Positions 55,834-64,000 of a DNA stretch of 64,000 bases are shown here, piece after piece (positions within the stretch are counted from its first letter, which is position 1; every line of letters starts with the position of its first letter). The DNA lies in NCBI RefSeq assembly GCF_003610775.1, contig NZ_RAQO01000004.1, forward strand, positions 562,822 through 626,821, in the 5' to 3' direction. Source of the stretch: Alginatibacterium sediminis. Lineage in GTDB: Bacteria; Pseudomonadota; Gammaproteobacteria; Enterobacterales; Celerinatantimonadaceae. The notes under the pieces are model-generated. The model did no database searches, had not been told where the DNA came from, and saw only the letters and a list, made by a program, of their open reading frames with translations. The position numbers and the translations under genes were made by a program.

Positions 55834-57384
55834 TTACTGGTGATCAGGATACCTGTCAGTTATTTCTGTCATCTCATCTACATGGCTGAGTACCCAATCG
55901 ACAATTGTAGGATCAAAATGCGTACCCCGCTCACGCTCTAACAGCGCTAGAATACGACTTAATGGCCACGGTTCTTTATATGAACGTCGACTACCTAAAG
56001 CGTCAAATACATCTGCTATCGAAACTATACGCCCATAAATATGTATATCTTCGCCACTTGTGCCTTCAGGATAGCCACTTCCATCCCATTTTTCATGGTG
56101 CTCACCTGCAACGATAGCAGCAGATTTAAGTATTTCTCGGTCAGAACGTTGTAACAGTTGGTAGCCCATTATCGCGTGAGTTTTCATAATTTCGAACTCA
56201 TCTTCTTTAAGCCTACCGGGCTTATGTAAAATAGCGTCGGGGATCCCAATTTTTCCGAAATCATGTAATGGTGATGCAACTTTTAAAATTTCTGCTTCGC
56301 GTTCGCTTAGGCCCAGTCCGATAGCAATCAGATAGCTATATTCAGCAACGCGTCGAACATGATTGCCGGTCTCTTTAGAACGAGTTTCAATAGCTTCGCC
56401 AAGCATATAAACCATATCGCGCTGCGTGCCCTCAATTTCGTCTCTTAAAAGGATGTTCTCATAGGCTATCGCAACATTTTGCAAAAATAGTTTTACTAGA
56501 TCAGCGTCATCCTCTGATAAGGGCTTATTGCTGCGTAAGTAAATGATATCTTCACGCTCAGGGCTAGGTTTGAAATAGCCAACGTATGCCTCATCACGCA
56601 CCACGACACTTTTGCAATCCAGTGCTTCTCGAATAATTAAATTTACGTCTTCGGGAAGCTTATGATCTAAGTCTTCTCCAATTGCATCAACATATTTACC
56701 AGTTGCTGCGACAACTTCAATTTTGTTTTTACTCATCCTACGTTCAATTGCGATACTGTCACAAAATCCATAAAGACTATTACCTTGAACATTTAGAACA
56801 GCAATTAATTGTTCAAGCACTGCCTGAATGAAACCTTGCAACATTTTGGGTCTAAACATTTCACTCGAAGACTCGATGACACGGCGTAAGCCTTTACGGT
56901 TTGCCTCTAAGCTTTCGAGGTCACGGTAGGAACGTAAAGTGGTCAGCATAGTACTAAATAGTTTTTGAGAAGTTAGCTCAGATTTTTCTTTGTAATCGTT
57001 GATATCAAAATCAAGAATAACTTTGCGCTCTGGTGCTTCTCCGGGTTGACCTGTTCTTAGCACCAAACGAATCAAACTGTTTTTTAATTCATCACGAATG
57101 TGCCGAATTAGATCTAAACCTGCGCTATCGTTTTCCATTACAACATCAACAAAAGCAACCGCTATATCGCTGTGATGTTCGAGGATTTCCATAGCCTCCT
57201 TTGCACTAAAGGCGTGAATAAATTCAATCTCTCGTGCCTCGAACACAAATTTTCGTAAGGCAAGCTTGGTGACGTCATGAACACCTTGCTCATCATCAAC
57301 AATTAGAACTTTCCATGCTGGAGCTCTTTGTACCGTTGGCAATGACTCTTCGGGTGCAAAGATTAAATCTAAGTCTTCAGGCAT
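55834..57384 (-). CDS. response regulator with DUF3369 and HD-GYP domains
   Basis: A 516-residue regulator. The receiver domain (about 25-145) has the phospho-acceptor Asp in VAFVDVVMEND. A DUF3369 sensor-like domain follows (about 165-315). The HD-GYP phosphodiesterase has HDFGKIGIPDAILHKPGRL and GSGYPEG, so the metal-binding His/Asp and the GYP motif are complete. It should hydrolyse cyclic-di-GMP when phosphorylated. Its start overlaps the end of the MHYT kinase gene by 8 nt, making that kinase its likely partner. Confidence 0.94.
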   Translation of the reverse strand: MPEDLDLIFAPEESLPTVQRAPAWKVLIVDDEQGVHDVTKLALRKFVFEAREIEFIHAFSAKEAMEILEHHSDIAVAFVDVVMENDSAGLDLIRHIRDELKNSLIRLVLRTGQPGEAPERKVILDFDINDYKEKSELTSQKLFSTMLTTLRSYRDLESLEANRKGLRRVIESSSEMFRPKMLQGFIQAVLEQLIAVLNVQGNSLYGFCDSIAIERRMSKNKIEVVAATGKYVDAIGEDLDHKLPEDVNLIIREALDCKSVVVRDEAYVGYFKPSPEREDIIYLRSNKPLSEDDADLVKLFLQNVAIAYENILLRDEIEGTQRDMVYMLGEAIETRSKETGNHVRRVAEYSYLIAIGLGLSEREAEILKVASPLHDFGKIGIPDAILHKPGRLKEDEFEIMKTHAIMGYQLLQRSDREILKSAAIVAGEHHEKWDGSGYPEGTSGEDIHIYGRIVSIADVFDALGSRRSYKEPWPLSRILALLERERGTHFDPTIVDWVLSHVDEMTEITDRYPDHQ

Positions 57385-59350
57385 TATTTGTCTCCTCGCT
57401 GATAATTGGCAGTGTTATTTCAAAATGAGCTCCGGACCATTCTTCATCAATAACTTCTATTGTTCCATTTAATGTGGTCTTGACTAAATTGTATACGATA
57501 CTCAAACCGAGTCCGCTTCCACCCTCGCCCATGCGGGTCGTAAAAAATGGGTCAAAAATTTTGGTTTGAATCTCTTCGCTTATTCCAACCCCTGTATCAC
57601 GATAATTGAGTTGGATATGATTACGAACCCGGTTTCCGGAGATTGTGATTTTTCCTGGCTGTTGAGCGTTAAACCCATGTATAAGTGAGTTTTGAATGAG
57701 ATTAACGAATACTTGGTAAAGCGCTCCGGGATTGGTATATATGTCAATTGTTGTATCAATAGTGTTGGATACAACAATTTGAGTTTTGCTAAGCTGAGGC
57801 TTAATGCTGAGTATCGCTTCGTTTATATAATTATGTAGATTAATAGTTCTAGAACTATCGCTAGACTGATCAACGGCAACTTGCTTAAAACTAGCAATCA
57901 GATCTGAAGCGCGTTTTAGATTTTTCATTAATATTGTAGTCGACTCCTGAGTATGGTGAAAAAACTCGTCTAAGTCTGACTTTTTCATTGTGCCATCGGC
58001 AAGTTTGTTAGTAATCGCGGTCAACTCTTCATCCATGTTAGATGCTGCTGTTACACCTATACCAATCGGTGTGTTTATTTCATGGGAGATACCTGCAACT
58101 AAGCTACCTAACGATGCCATTTTTTGACTATGAACCAGCTCTGACTGTGCTTCCTTTAAACTTTTCATGCTTTGGTTGAGTTCCAAATTGGCATGTTTTA
58201 ACTCAAGTGTGCGTTCCTCAACGCGGAGCTCTAAGGACTCATTAAGCGTTTTAATAGATTCTTCAGCATTTTTTTTGTCAGTTATATCTGTAAAAACGAG
58301 TAGATGGCGAACTTTATCTAGATAGACAAAACAGGTTAAAGCAACTTCTATTGTACGCTTTAAGTTATCGTCCTTTAATTGAAAGTGTTCTTTTACAACT
58401 TGGCTAGACTTAGTTCTATAATTGTTTACCCATAAAAGAAAGCGCGCAAAATCACCGCTTGTGAAACAATATCTGAAGTCTTTTAATGTTGTTAGTGGCC
58501 TATTGGGAATGGTAAACATGTCACGAAATAATTGGTTTGTGTCTACAAATTCATTTTGCTCAACAACAAGTAAGCCTTCACCCATATTGGCGTGTGCATC
58601 AAAAACAGCCTGGTAAAACGATTTTTCGGATATCGCTTTATCAAGAATAGTAGCCATTTGCGTTAGGAAAAGAGCCGTGACAACAATAATTGTCACAATG
58701 ACGAGTAACACATCGCGATCTAGATTGATGCCGCCGGTTGGATCTGAAACACAGTCTGCGGGGATGACAACAGCAAACATACCCACATAATGCATACCTG
58801 TTACCGCTAAGCCCATAATCAAGGCACTTAGCAACTTGAATTTTGGATTTACACGGTTTTGACGAATTTGGAAGGACAACAACAATAATGCCGCGCCGGA
58901 AGCAGCAATAGCAATAAGGATAGACAACATAACGATTGGAGGCTTGTACTCAATGTCAGGCGTCATATGCATAGCAGCCATGCCGGTATAATGCATTGCA
59001 GAGATGCCAAGTCCTATGAACAACGTAACTACAGAAAACTGTAGCCAACCACCACGTCGTTGAACAACGAATAAAGCAATAAAAGAAGCGATAATTGCTG
59101 GAACTATAGAGAAAGCAGTTAAGGCAATATCGTAATAAACAGGGATGGGTAATCTAAAAGCTAACATGCCGATAAAATGCATGGACCATATTCCCATCCC
59201 CATAGAAATGGAACCACAGACGGTCCAAATGTAAGCAGCTTTACTGCGTGATACTGCAATACGTAAACAAACACCAACGACAATGTATGAAACGTAGACA
59301 GCAACTAATATAGACAACAAAACGATAAAGGGATTAAAGGTTGAATTCAC
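57377..59350 (-). CDS. MHYT-domain sensor histidine kinase
   Basis: A 657-residue membrane kinase. Residues 1-250 hold seven helices with three MHYT-type repeats (MHFIGMLAF, MHYTGMAAM, MHYVGMFAV), thought to bind copper and sense oxygen, CO or NO. A PAS-like domain (about 265-375) and a coiled coil follow. HisKA has the phospho-His in VAGISHEINTPIGIGV, and the HATPase has FVNLIQNSLIHG and GSGLGLSIVYNLVKTTL. It is translationally coupled (8-nt overlap) to the HD-GYP response regulator, forming a two-component path into cyclic-di-GMP. Confidence 0.94.
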   Translation of the reverse strand: MNSTFNPFIVLLSILVAVYVSYIVVGVCLRIAVSRSKAAYIWTVCGSISMGMGIWSMHFIGMLAFRLPIPVYYDIALTAFSIVPAIIASFIALFVVQRRGGWLQFSVVTLFIGLGISAMHYTGMAAMHMTPDIEYKPPIVMLSILIAIAASGAALLLLSFQIRQNRVNPKFKLLSALIMGLAVTGMHYVGMFAVVIPADCVSDPTGGINLDRDVLLVIVTIIVVTALFLTQMATILDKAISEKSFYQAVFDAHANMGEGLLVVEQNEFVDTNQLFRDMFTIPNRPLTTLKDFRYCFTSGDFARFLLWVNNYRTKSSQVVKEHFQLKDDNLKRTIEVALTCFVYLDKVRHLLVFTDITDKKNAEESIKTLNESLELRVEERTLELKHANLELNQSMKSLKEAQSELVHSQKMASLGSLVAGISHEINTPIGIGVTAASNMDEELTAITNKLADGTMKKSDLDEFFHHTQESTTILMKNLKRASDLIASFKQVAVDQSSDSSRTINLHNYINEAILSIKPQLSKTQIVVSNTIDTTIDIYTNPGALYQVFVNLIQNSLIHGFNAQQPGKITISGNRVRNHIQLNYRDTGVGISEEIQTKIFDPFFTTRMGEGGSGLGLSIVYNLVKTTLNGTIEVIDEEWSGAHFEITLPIISEETNNA

Positions 59351-59641
59351 TTATGCACACCTTTGAAAAATACAAAACACAGCTTCTAAATCAATAGTAT
59401 GTAACCCAATCAGTATATTACACCCTCGATAACTTCCAAGATTTAACGACATCTATGTGCCATTGGATGATGGTTAAATTGAAACAGCAATAAGAATGTC
59501 TAATTTTGGCTACAAAAAATGAGTGTAGCTTTTTATTTAAACCGTGTAGTTGCCGTTTAACGAAGTGAAAAAACTGAGCCAAAATCTATCCCAAAAATAA
59601 AGTTTATAGACACTATCAGCCATTCACTCATAAGTGCGAAT

Positions 59642-61633
59642 CTATTTAGATAAGCGCTTTGTGTTATTGGTTTCAAAATGGGCGATTACTAATTCAGGTG
59701 ATTTCGGCCTTGCAAGGTAAAAGCCCTGTACCATATCGCAGTTTAAATGCTTTAAAACATTAAGTTGTTCCTGAGTTTCAACGCCTTCAGCGACCACCGT
59801 AAACGATAAACTTGTACACAGTTTAAGCATTGATTCAAATACACTTAGAGCATCTCCTTCGTTCTCAATTCCATTGACAAAACTTCGGTCGATTTTAATC
59901 TCATCTACCGGTAGGTTTCTGAGCCGACTTAAGCTTGAATAACCGGTCCCAAAATCATCAATTGAAATCCGTATACCCATAGACCTTAGTTGTTGCAAAT
60001 TTTCGTTAAGGGAAGGGTCAGAGTCCAAAAACGTGTGTTCAGTTATCTCTAAACATAGACGTTCAGCAGAAACCTCGTAACGTTTTAGCAAATTGCTTAT
60101 TTGTTCGATCAGCGCTGAATTTCTAAAACGCATAGCTGAGAGATTAATTGACATTGATGGACAGTCAACGCCTTGTTTTTGCCATTGAGCCAGCTGACGG
60201 ATAGATTCTGTTAAAACCCAGTCATTAATACCTTCAATTAACCAAGATGACTCTGCTATAGGTATAAATTTGTCGGGACTTATCAAACCTTTTGTTGGGT
60301 GTTTCCATCTAATTAGCGCTTCTACCCCTATTGCCGATAAGTCACTTACCCTCCACTGAACTTGATAATCGAGGTAAAACTGTCGTTCACGCAATGCCAA
60401 CATAATATCGCTTTCAATTTGCATTTGTTCTTCAGCACGTTGCGTGAGTTCAAGGGTATAAAATGAGAATGTCGATTTACCATCTGACTTTGCGCGATAC
60501 ATCGCAGCGTCGGCATTTCTTAGTAATTCAATATAATTTTTACCGTCTTGGGGGTAGATAGCGATGCCCATACTTGCTGATATACTGATTCGCTTACTGG
60601 GAATCTCATAGGGCTCAATACACTGTTGTTGAACCTTGTTAACTATATTTAATGCACGTCTTGATGCTGAGCCAGGTGTTAAATTGCTAATAAAAATACA
60701 AAACTCATCACCGCCTAATCTACAAATTGTATCGTTGGGGCCAATTGCTAGTTTAAAGCGTTCTGCTACTTGCTTTAGTAACACGTCGCCCGATTCATGG
60801 CCTAAGGTGTCGTTAATATTTTTGAAGTTATCAATATCAAGTATAATGAGGAGTGATTCATATGCCTTGTTAAGTGATACACCAATAGTTTGGTTTAAAT
60901 GATATCGATTAGTTAGACCCGTAAGAAAATCATGGTTTGCTTGATGTTCCAACTTATCATGCGATTGGTTTAACGCATTAAATAGCCGTTTAAGTTCGAT
61001 TGCTGAATGCTTGCCTAATTGGTTTAAGGTTTCGTTATCGTCAACAATTAAAGCATTTTTAGCTAGGGTTATCGGTTTAATGATACGTTGATAAAAATAG
61101 AACGCAGCAATACCGACCAAGCTGATTATCCAAAGCGCTAGTCCAGCAAGGATACGCAAGTTGATTTGAGAATGTTGAATACTATCGTGGTTATACTGTT
61201 TAGAAATGATGCTTAGCTGCTCAATTAACAAATTAAATTGTAGCAAGCTCTGTTGATGCAATAATAAGGAAAACTCTTCGTTTTTGGGACCAGAAAAACT
61301 CGCCAAAAAGGCGTCAAGTATGTCGATTGAGTCGTCTACATTTTTAACTAATTCAGTCCAATTGTTTTGTGTAGCAATACCTCTCACATTGGCTAACGCG
61401 ACTATACTTCCGTTAAGAGCACGAGGTGAACCTAAGGTTGAACGGGGATCAACCATACCTACTGCGGTACTTACACGACTGATGAGAGTATTTGCTGTAG
61501 ATATATCCAAACTTACATTTTGTCTAAGGTTAGACTCATTAAATAGTCTGATCGTTATCACACCAGTTATTGCACCACTTATTAAAGTAATGAAAAAGAT
61601 GGCTAGTGTTAACTTTTGAGCAGATATATTCAT
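59642..61633 (-). CDS. membrane GGDEF-EAL cyclic-di-GMP enzyme
   Basis: A 663-residue protein with helices at about 8-28 and 165-185 enclosing a periplasmic helical sensor region. A GGDEF domain (about 235-395) has the intact motif RLGGDEF. The I-site position reads GPND, without its Arg. An EAL domain (about 410-655) has EALIRW, EITEHTFLD, IDDFGTGYSSL, KIDRSFV and AEGVETQEQ, all intact. Both activities are possible. Its start overlaps the stop of the periplasmic binding protein by 4 nt, so the two are made together and probably act as sensor and effector. Confidence 0.95.
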   Translation of the reverse strand: MNISAQKLTLAIFFITLISGAITGVITIRLFNESNLRQNVSLDISTANTLISRVSTAVGMVDPRSTLGSPRALNGSIVALANVRGIATQNNWTELVKNVDDSIDILDAFLASFSGPKNEEFSLLLHQQSLLQFNLLIEQLSIISKQYNHDSIQHSQINLRILAGLALWIISLVGIAAFYFYQRIIKPITLAKNALIVDDNETLNQLGKHSAIELKRLFNALNQSHDKLEHQANHDFLTGLTNRYHLNQTIGVSLNKAYESLLIILDIDNFKNINDTLGHESGDVLLKQVAERFKLAIGPNDTICRLGGDEFCIFISNLTPGSASRRALNIVNKVQQQCIEPYEIPSKRISISASMGIAIYPQDGKNYIELLRNADAAMYRAKSDGKSTFSFYTLELTQRAEEQMQIESDIMLALRERQFYLDYQVQWRVSDLSAIGVEALIRWKHPTKGLISPDKFIPIAESSWLIEGINDWVLTESIRQLAQWQKQGVDCPSMSINLSAMRFRNSALIEQISNLLKRYEVSAERLCLEITEHTFLDSDPSLNENLQQLRSMGIRISIDDFGTGYSSLSRLRNLPVDEIKIDRSFVNGIENEGDALSVFESMLKLCTSLSFTVVAEGVETQEQLNVLKHLNCDMVQGFYLARPKSPELVIAHFETNNTKRLSK

Positions 61634-62637
61634 TCAAGTAATTTTATTGAATCCGGGCTTACTTTAGACAATGGCCCAGTCTCAACATACTGACGGTAAT
61701 CTATTGGCGCTTGGTCAACGTACCCTACTCTATAAGCCCATTTGCCTTGTTGCTCTAAATGGAATAGATCTGATTCAGCCAAATTAAGGCTAAACGAAAT
61801 GTCACCATAGAGTTCACTAAGTTCCTCTGGTGAAGAATCGACGATCTCGGAATGATACAAAGCAACTTTATCAGGGTTGGAGCGAATATCTTGTTCTGCC
61901 CGCTTTAATGCGGACAAATATTTTTCAACAATCTGTGGGTGTTGTTCAAGAAAATCAGGATGCGTTACGACATACCAACCTTCTGTTGCGTAGGTAGTGC
62001 CGCGAATAACTTTAGGCTTTGTTTTAACAGCTTTGTATACATCTAAGTGAAACGGAGACCATACGATGGCAGCATCAATTAAGCCTTGTTGGCTGGCTTG
62101 AGCTAAGTTACGTGTAGGAATATTTACGATTTCGATATCATCTGGATTAATGTTGTTAGCAACCGTTACCCGATACCAAAAGTACTCAGCTGCTGTTTGC
62201 TGTTGTAAACCAAGTTTTTTACCGACTAAACTTGCCGGATCTGGGTTTTGTTCACTATCAAGGATGACTAGACTATTGAGATTGGAAGAACGGTAAATAT
62301 TCGCCACTATCCGAATGTCGTTCGGAAGACTGATTCTGCCCTGTGCAAGATAGACAATTGGAGTTGGTGCGACGGTTCCAATATGTACTTCTCCTGCAAT
62401 AACCTGTTTCATCGATTCAACGCCAGCCGAATTGTGAACTAACTCAATATCTAATCCTTCATCAATAAAATAACCTTCACGATAGGCATAGTAGAGGGTT
62501 GCATCACCGACAAAATTAACCATTGCTACTTTAACCGTGTTCAGTTCATCAGCATAAGAATTCGTTGAAAATCCTAGTACCGCACACGCTATAAATGTAG
62601 ATAAATAGTTTCGAATAACCGAAGAACCAAACGTCAT
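61630..62637 (-). CDS. NMT1/SsuA-like periplasmic binding protein coupled to GGDEF-EAL
   Basis: A 335-residue exported protein: signal peptide (1-29, ending NSYA), then an ABC solute-binding fold of the NitT/TauT/THI5 group (VKVAMVNFVGDATLYYAYREGYFIDEGLDIEL, AGEVHIGTVAP, LVGKKLGLQQQTAAEYFW). No ABC ATPase or permease is nearby. The next gene, overlapping by 4 nt (ATGA), encodes a GGDEF-EAL enzyme with a periplasmic loop. I infer that it delivers a ligand signal to that loop rather than serving import. The ligand is unknown. Confidence 0.88.
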   Translation of the reverse strand: MTFGSSVIRNYLSTFIACAVLGFSTNSYADELNTVKVAMVNFVGDATLYYAYREGYFIDEGLDIELVHNSAGVESMKQVIAGEVHIGTVAPTPIVYLAQGRISLPNDIRIVANIYRSSNLNSLVILDSEQNPDPASLVGKKLGLQQQTAAEYFWYRVTVANNINPDDIEIVNIPTRNLAQASQQGLIDAAIVWSPFHLDVYKAVKTKPKVIRGTTYATEGWYVVTHPDFLEQHPQIVEKYLSALKRAEQDIRSNPDKVALYHSEIVDSSPEELSELYGDISFSLNLAESDLFHLEQQGKWAYRVGYVDQAPIDYRQYVETGPLSKVSPDSIKLLE

Positions 62638-62975
62638 AATTTATCCTTAATAATTGCTTACTAAAAGAATAGCCCAAATGTGTAATAATTTGTGCAGCTT
62701 AAAGTAAAAGATCTGTATAAGAACAAAACTTTGGGACGCACATGACTAGATTTTAGTGCGCTAATCGTAGGCTATTTTAGCCGTTTTACTAACTAACAAG
62801 GGCTGAACGCGTACAGAGTTACGGCATAAATGCACTTAAAGATTTCGGAAAGCTAGCTATTTACCTTCTGTTTTTACTGGAAAAACATAGGTGCGCAGAA
62901 CTAAAACTAACGTTAAACTTAAAAGTAAGTTGTCATCGCTATTGAAAAATAGAGACTAAAACGGAGCTTGTTTAC
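62638..62975. other. divergent promoter region
   Basis: About 340 nt between the binding-protein gene (minus) and the PAS-GAF-GGDEF gene (plus), with no gene. Both promoters must lie here; I found no convincing elements. Confidence 0.4.
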
Positions 62976-64000
62976 ATGTTATCTACGAATCAAAACAGTC
63001 TAGAAATAGACGCGTATACTTTGTCTCAAGTTTTCGAACACATAGAAAGTGCAGTTATTGTTGCAAGTTTAGATCGAAAGATTGTCAGTTTGAATCAAGC
63101 CGCAAGACTTCTTTTCGGTTACGACAATCAGCAACTAAAAGGTAAAAGCACCAAGTTGCTATACGCCAACGAAGCTGACTTTATAGAACTAGGTAAAAAA
63201 CGGTTTAACTCACAAGCCAACTATAATGAAGAGTCTTATTCAGTTGATTACCTAACCGCATCGGGTTTACAACTTAAAGGGCAGACTTCCAGCGGTTTAA
63301 TCAAGGACAGCTTGGGTCGTACTAGCCATTTTGTAGTTATTATAAATGATGACTCCGCCCGCTTAGCGGCTGAAGAAACACTGAACCGATTACACAGTAT
63401 CACCTCTTCAAGACAGCTAACGTTTAAGCAGCGAGTGCAAGCCATGTTAGATCTTGGAGCGAAACACTTTGGTTTACCTATTGGTATTTTTAGTAAAATC
63501 ACTGGCAACCAATATGTGATTAAAGAAGCGATTCATCCGGAAAACGCCCTAGAAATTGGGATGACTTTTGAGCTAGGTAACACCTATTGTAGCCATGTAT
63601 TTAATGCGAACGATGTTGAAGGTTTTCACCATGCCTCTCAAAGTCATATTGCAACTCACCCTTGTTTTCTAAATTTCGGACTAGAAGCCTACCTTGGTGC
63701 CCCTATATTCGTTGATGGAGAACGCTACGGTACTTTAAATTTTTCTAGCCCTTCACCTACCAAAGCATTTATTCGTCAAGACATAGAAATAGTGCGCCTA
63801 TTTGCCGAATGGGTCGGACATGAAATTGCTAGAGAGCATGATTTAAAAGCTTTAGAGAATGCCCACGCTCAGCTAGAAATATTAGCCAATACTGATGCCC
63901 TTACCGGTTTAGCGAATCGAGGTTGCACTGATCGTTTTTTACATGAGCAAATTAACGTAGCCCACCGTTTAGAGCGTGAGCTTGTGGTCGCTATTTTGGA
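62976..64000 (+). CDS. PAS-GAF-GGDEF diguanylate cyclase, cut by the window end
   Basis: An open frame from ATG 62976 to the window end (341 codons so far, no stop). A PAS domain (about 15-125) begins LSQVFEHIESAVIVASLDRK and includes NQAARLLFGYDNQQLKGK. A GAF domain (about 145-295) has GIFSKITGNQYVIKEAIHP and YLGAPIFVDGERYGTLNF. A coiled linker leads to the first strand and helix of a GGDEF domain (NTDALTGLANRGCTDRFL). The catalytic loop lies beyond the window. GGAG is 10 nt upstream of the ATG. No membrane helix is seen, so it should sense in the cytoplasm. Confidence 0.9.
   Translation, partial: MLSTNQNSLEIDAYTLSQVFEHIESAVIVASLDRKIVSLNQAARLLFGYDNQQLKGKSTKLLYANEADFIELGKKRFNSQANYNEESYSVDYLTASGLQLKGQTSSGLIKDSLGRTSHFVVIINDDSARLAAEETLNRLHSITSSRQLTFKQRVQAMLDLGAKHFGLPIGIFSKITGNQYVIKEAIHPENALEIGMTFELGNTYCSHVFNANDVEGFHHASQSHIATHPCFLNFGLEAYLGAPIFVDGERYGTLNFSSPSPTKAFIRQDIEIVRLFAEWVGHEIAREHDLKALENAHAQLEILANTDALTGLANRGCTDRFLHEQINVAHRLERELVVAIL

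Noticed and set aside
1-64000. CRISPR array, rRNA operon or prophage structural genes
   Set aside because: No regularly spaced direct repeats, no rRNA sequence and no capsid, tail or terminase genes were seen anywhere in the window.

Overview
The window looks like the chromosome of a marine gammaproteobacterium, most likely of the Alteromonadales. The reasons are moderate-to-low GC, an AspC and an IbpA close to the enterobacterial forms, UmuDC, MacAB, many cyclic-di-GMP proteins, sulfatases with an anaerobic maturase, and PEP-CTERM proteins. The genus cannot be read from the sequence. About 48 protein genes, two tRNA-Asn genes (one cut by the window edge) and one decayed IS3-family element are described.

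Layout. 1-8.4 kb: housekeeping genes (tandem tRNA-Asn, uvrB, tpiA, a DUF218 membrane protein, aspC), a diguanylate cyclase, a small hypothetical gene and a Gfo/Idh/MocA oxidoreductase. 8.4-17.5 kb: one minus-strand operon joining a glutamine-synthetase-like ligase, an aldehyde dehydrogenase, an iron-type alcohol dehydrogenase, a class I amidotransferase and a TRAP transporter, with a LysR regulator just upstream. It reads as gamma-glutamylation catabolism of an amino alcohol. 17.5-31 kb: an accessory, gene-poor stretch with an apparently SOS-controlled tyrosine recombinase, three PEP-CTERM proteins, IS3 debris, an isolated glgC, a membrane protein whose frame breaks at a run of A, and a LuxR-type regulator. 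31-35 kb: a second heat-shock set (hsp20, dnaK, zinc-finger-less dnaJ) with a ROSE-like thermometer hairpin. 35-37 kb: umuDC behind a LexA box. 37-43 kb: a Ser-type sulfatase, its radical-SAM maturase, a LysR regulator, a DUF1254/DUF1214 protein and an acetyltransferase. 43-52 kb: a solute-binding protein, macAB, a secreted YHYH protein and an OmpR-type two-component system. 52-64 kb: a Cys-type sulfatase, rhlE and a run of signalling genes (HD-GYP, MHYT kinase, GGDEF-EAL with a periplasmic binding protein, and a PAS-GAF-GGDEF gene cut by the window end).

The clearest unifying signal is a palindrome of the form ATGACAA-N2-(T/C)(T/G)GTCAT. It lies 60-120 bp upstream of three transcription units: the two-component system itself, the YHYH gene and macAB. 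It closely resembles the CusR copper box, so the three units are probably one regulon. Other strong signals are a LexA box over the integrase promoter, the complete amino-alcohol route, and a periplasmic binding protein translationally coupled to a GGDEF-EAL enzyme with no ABC permease beside it.
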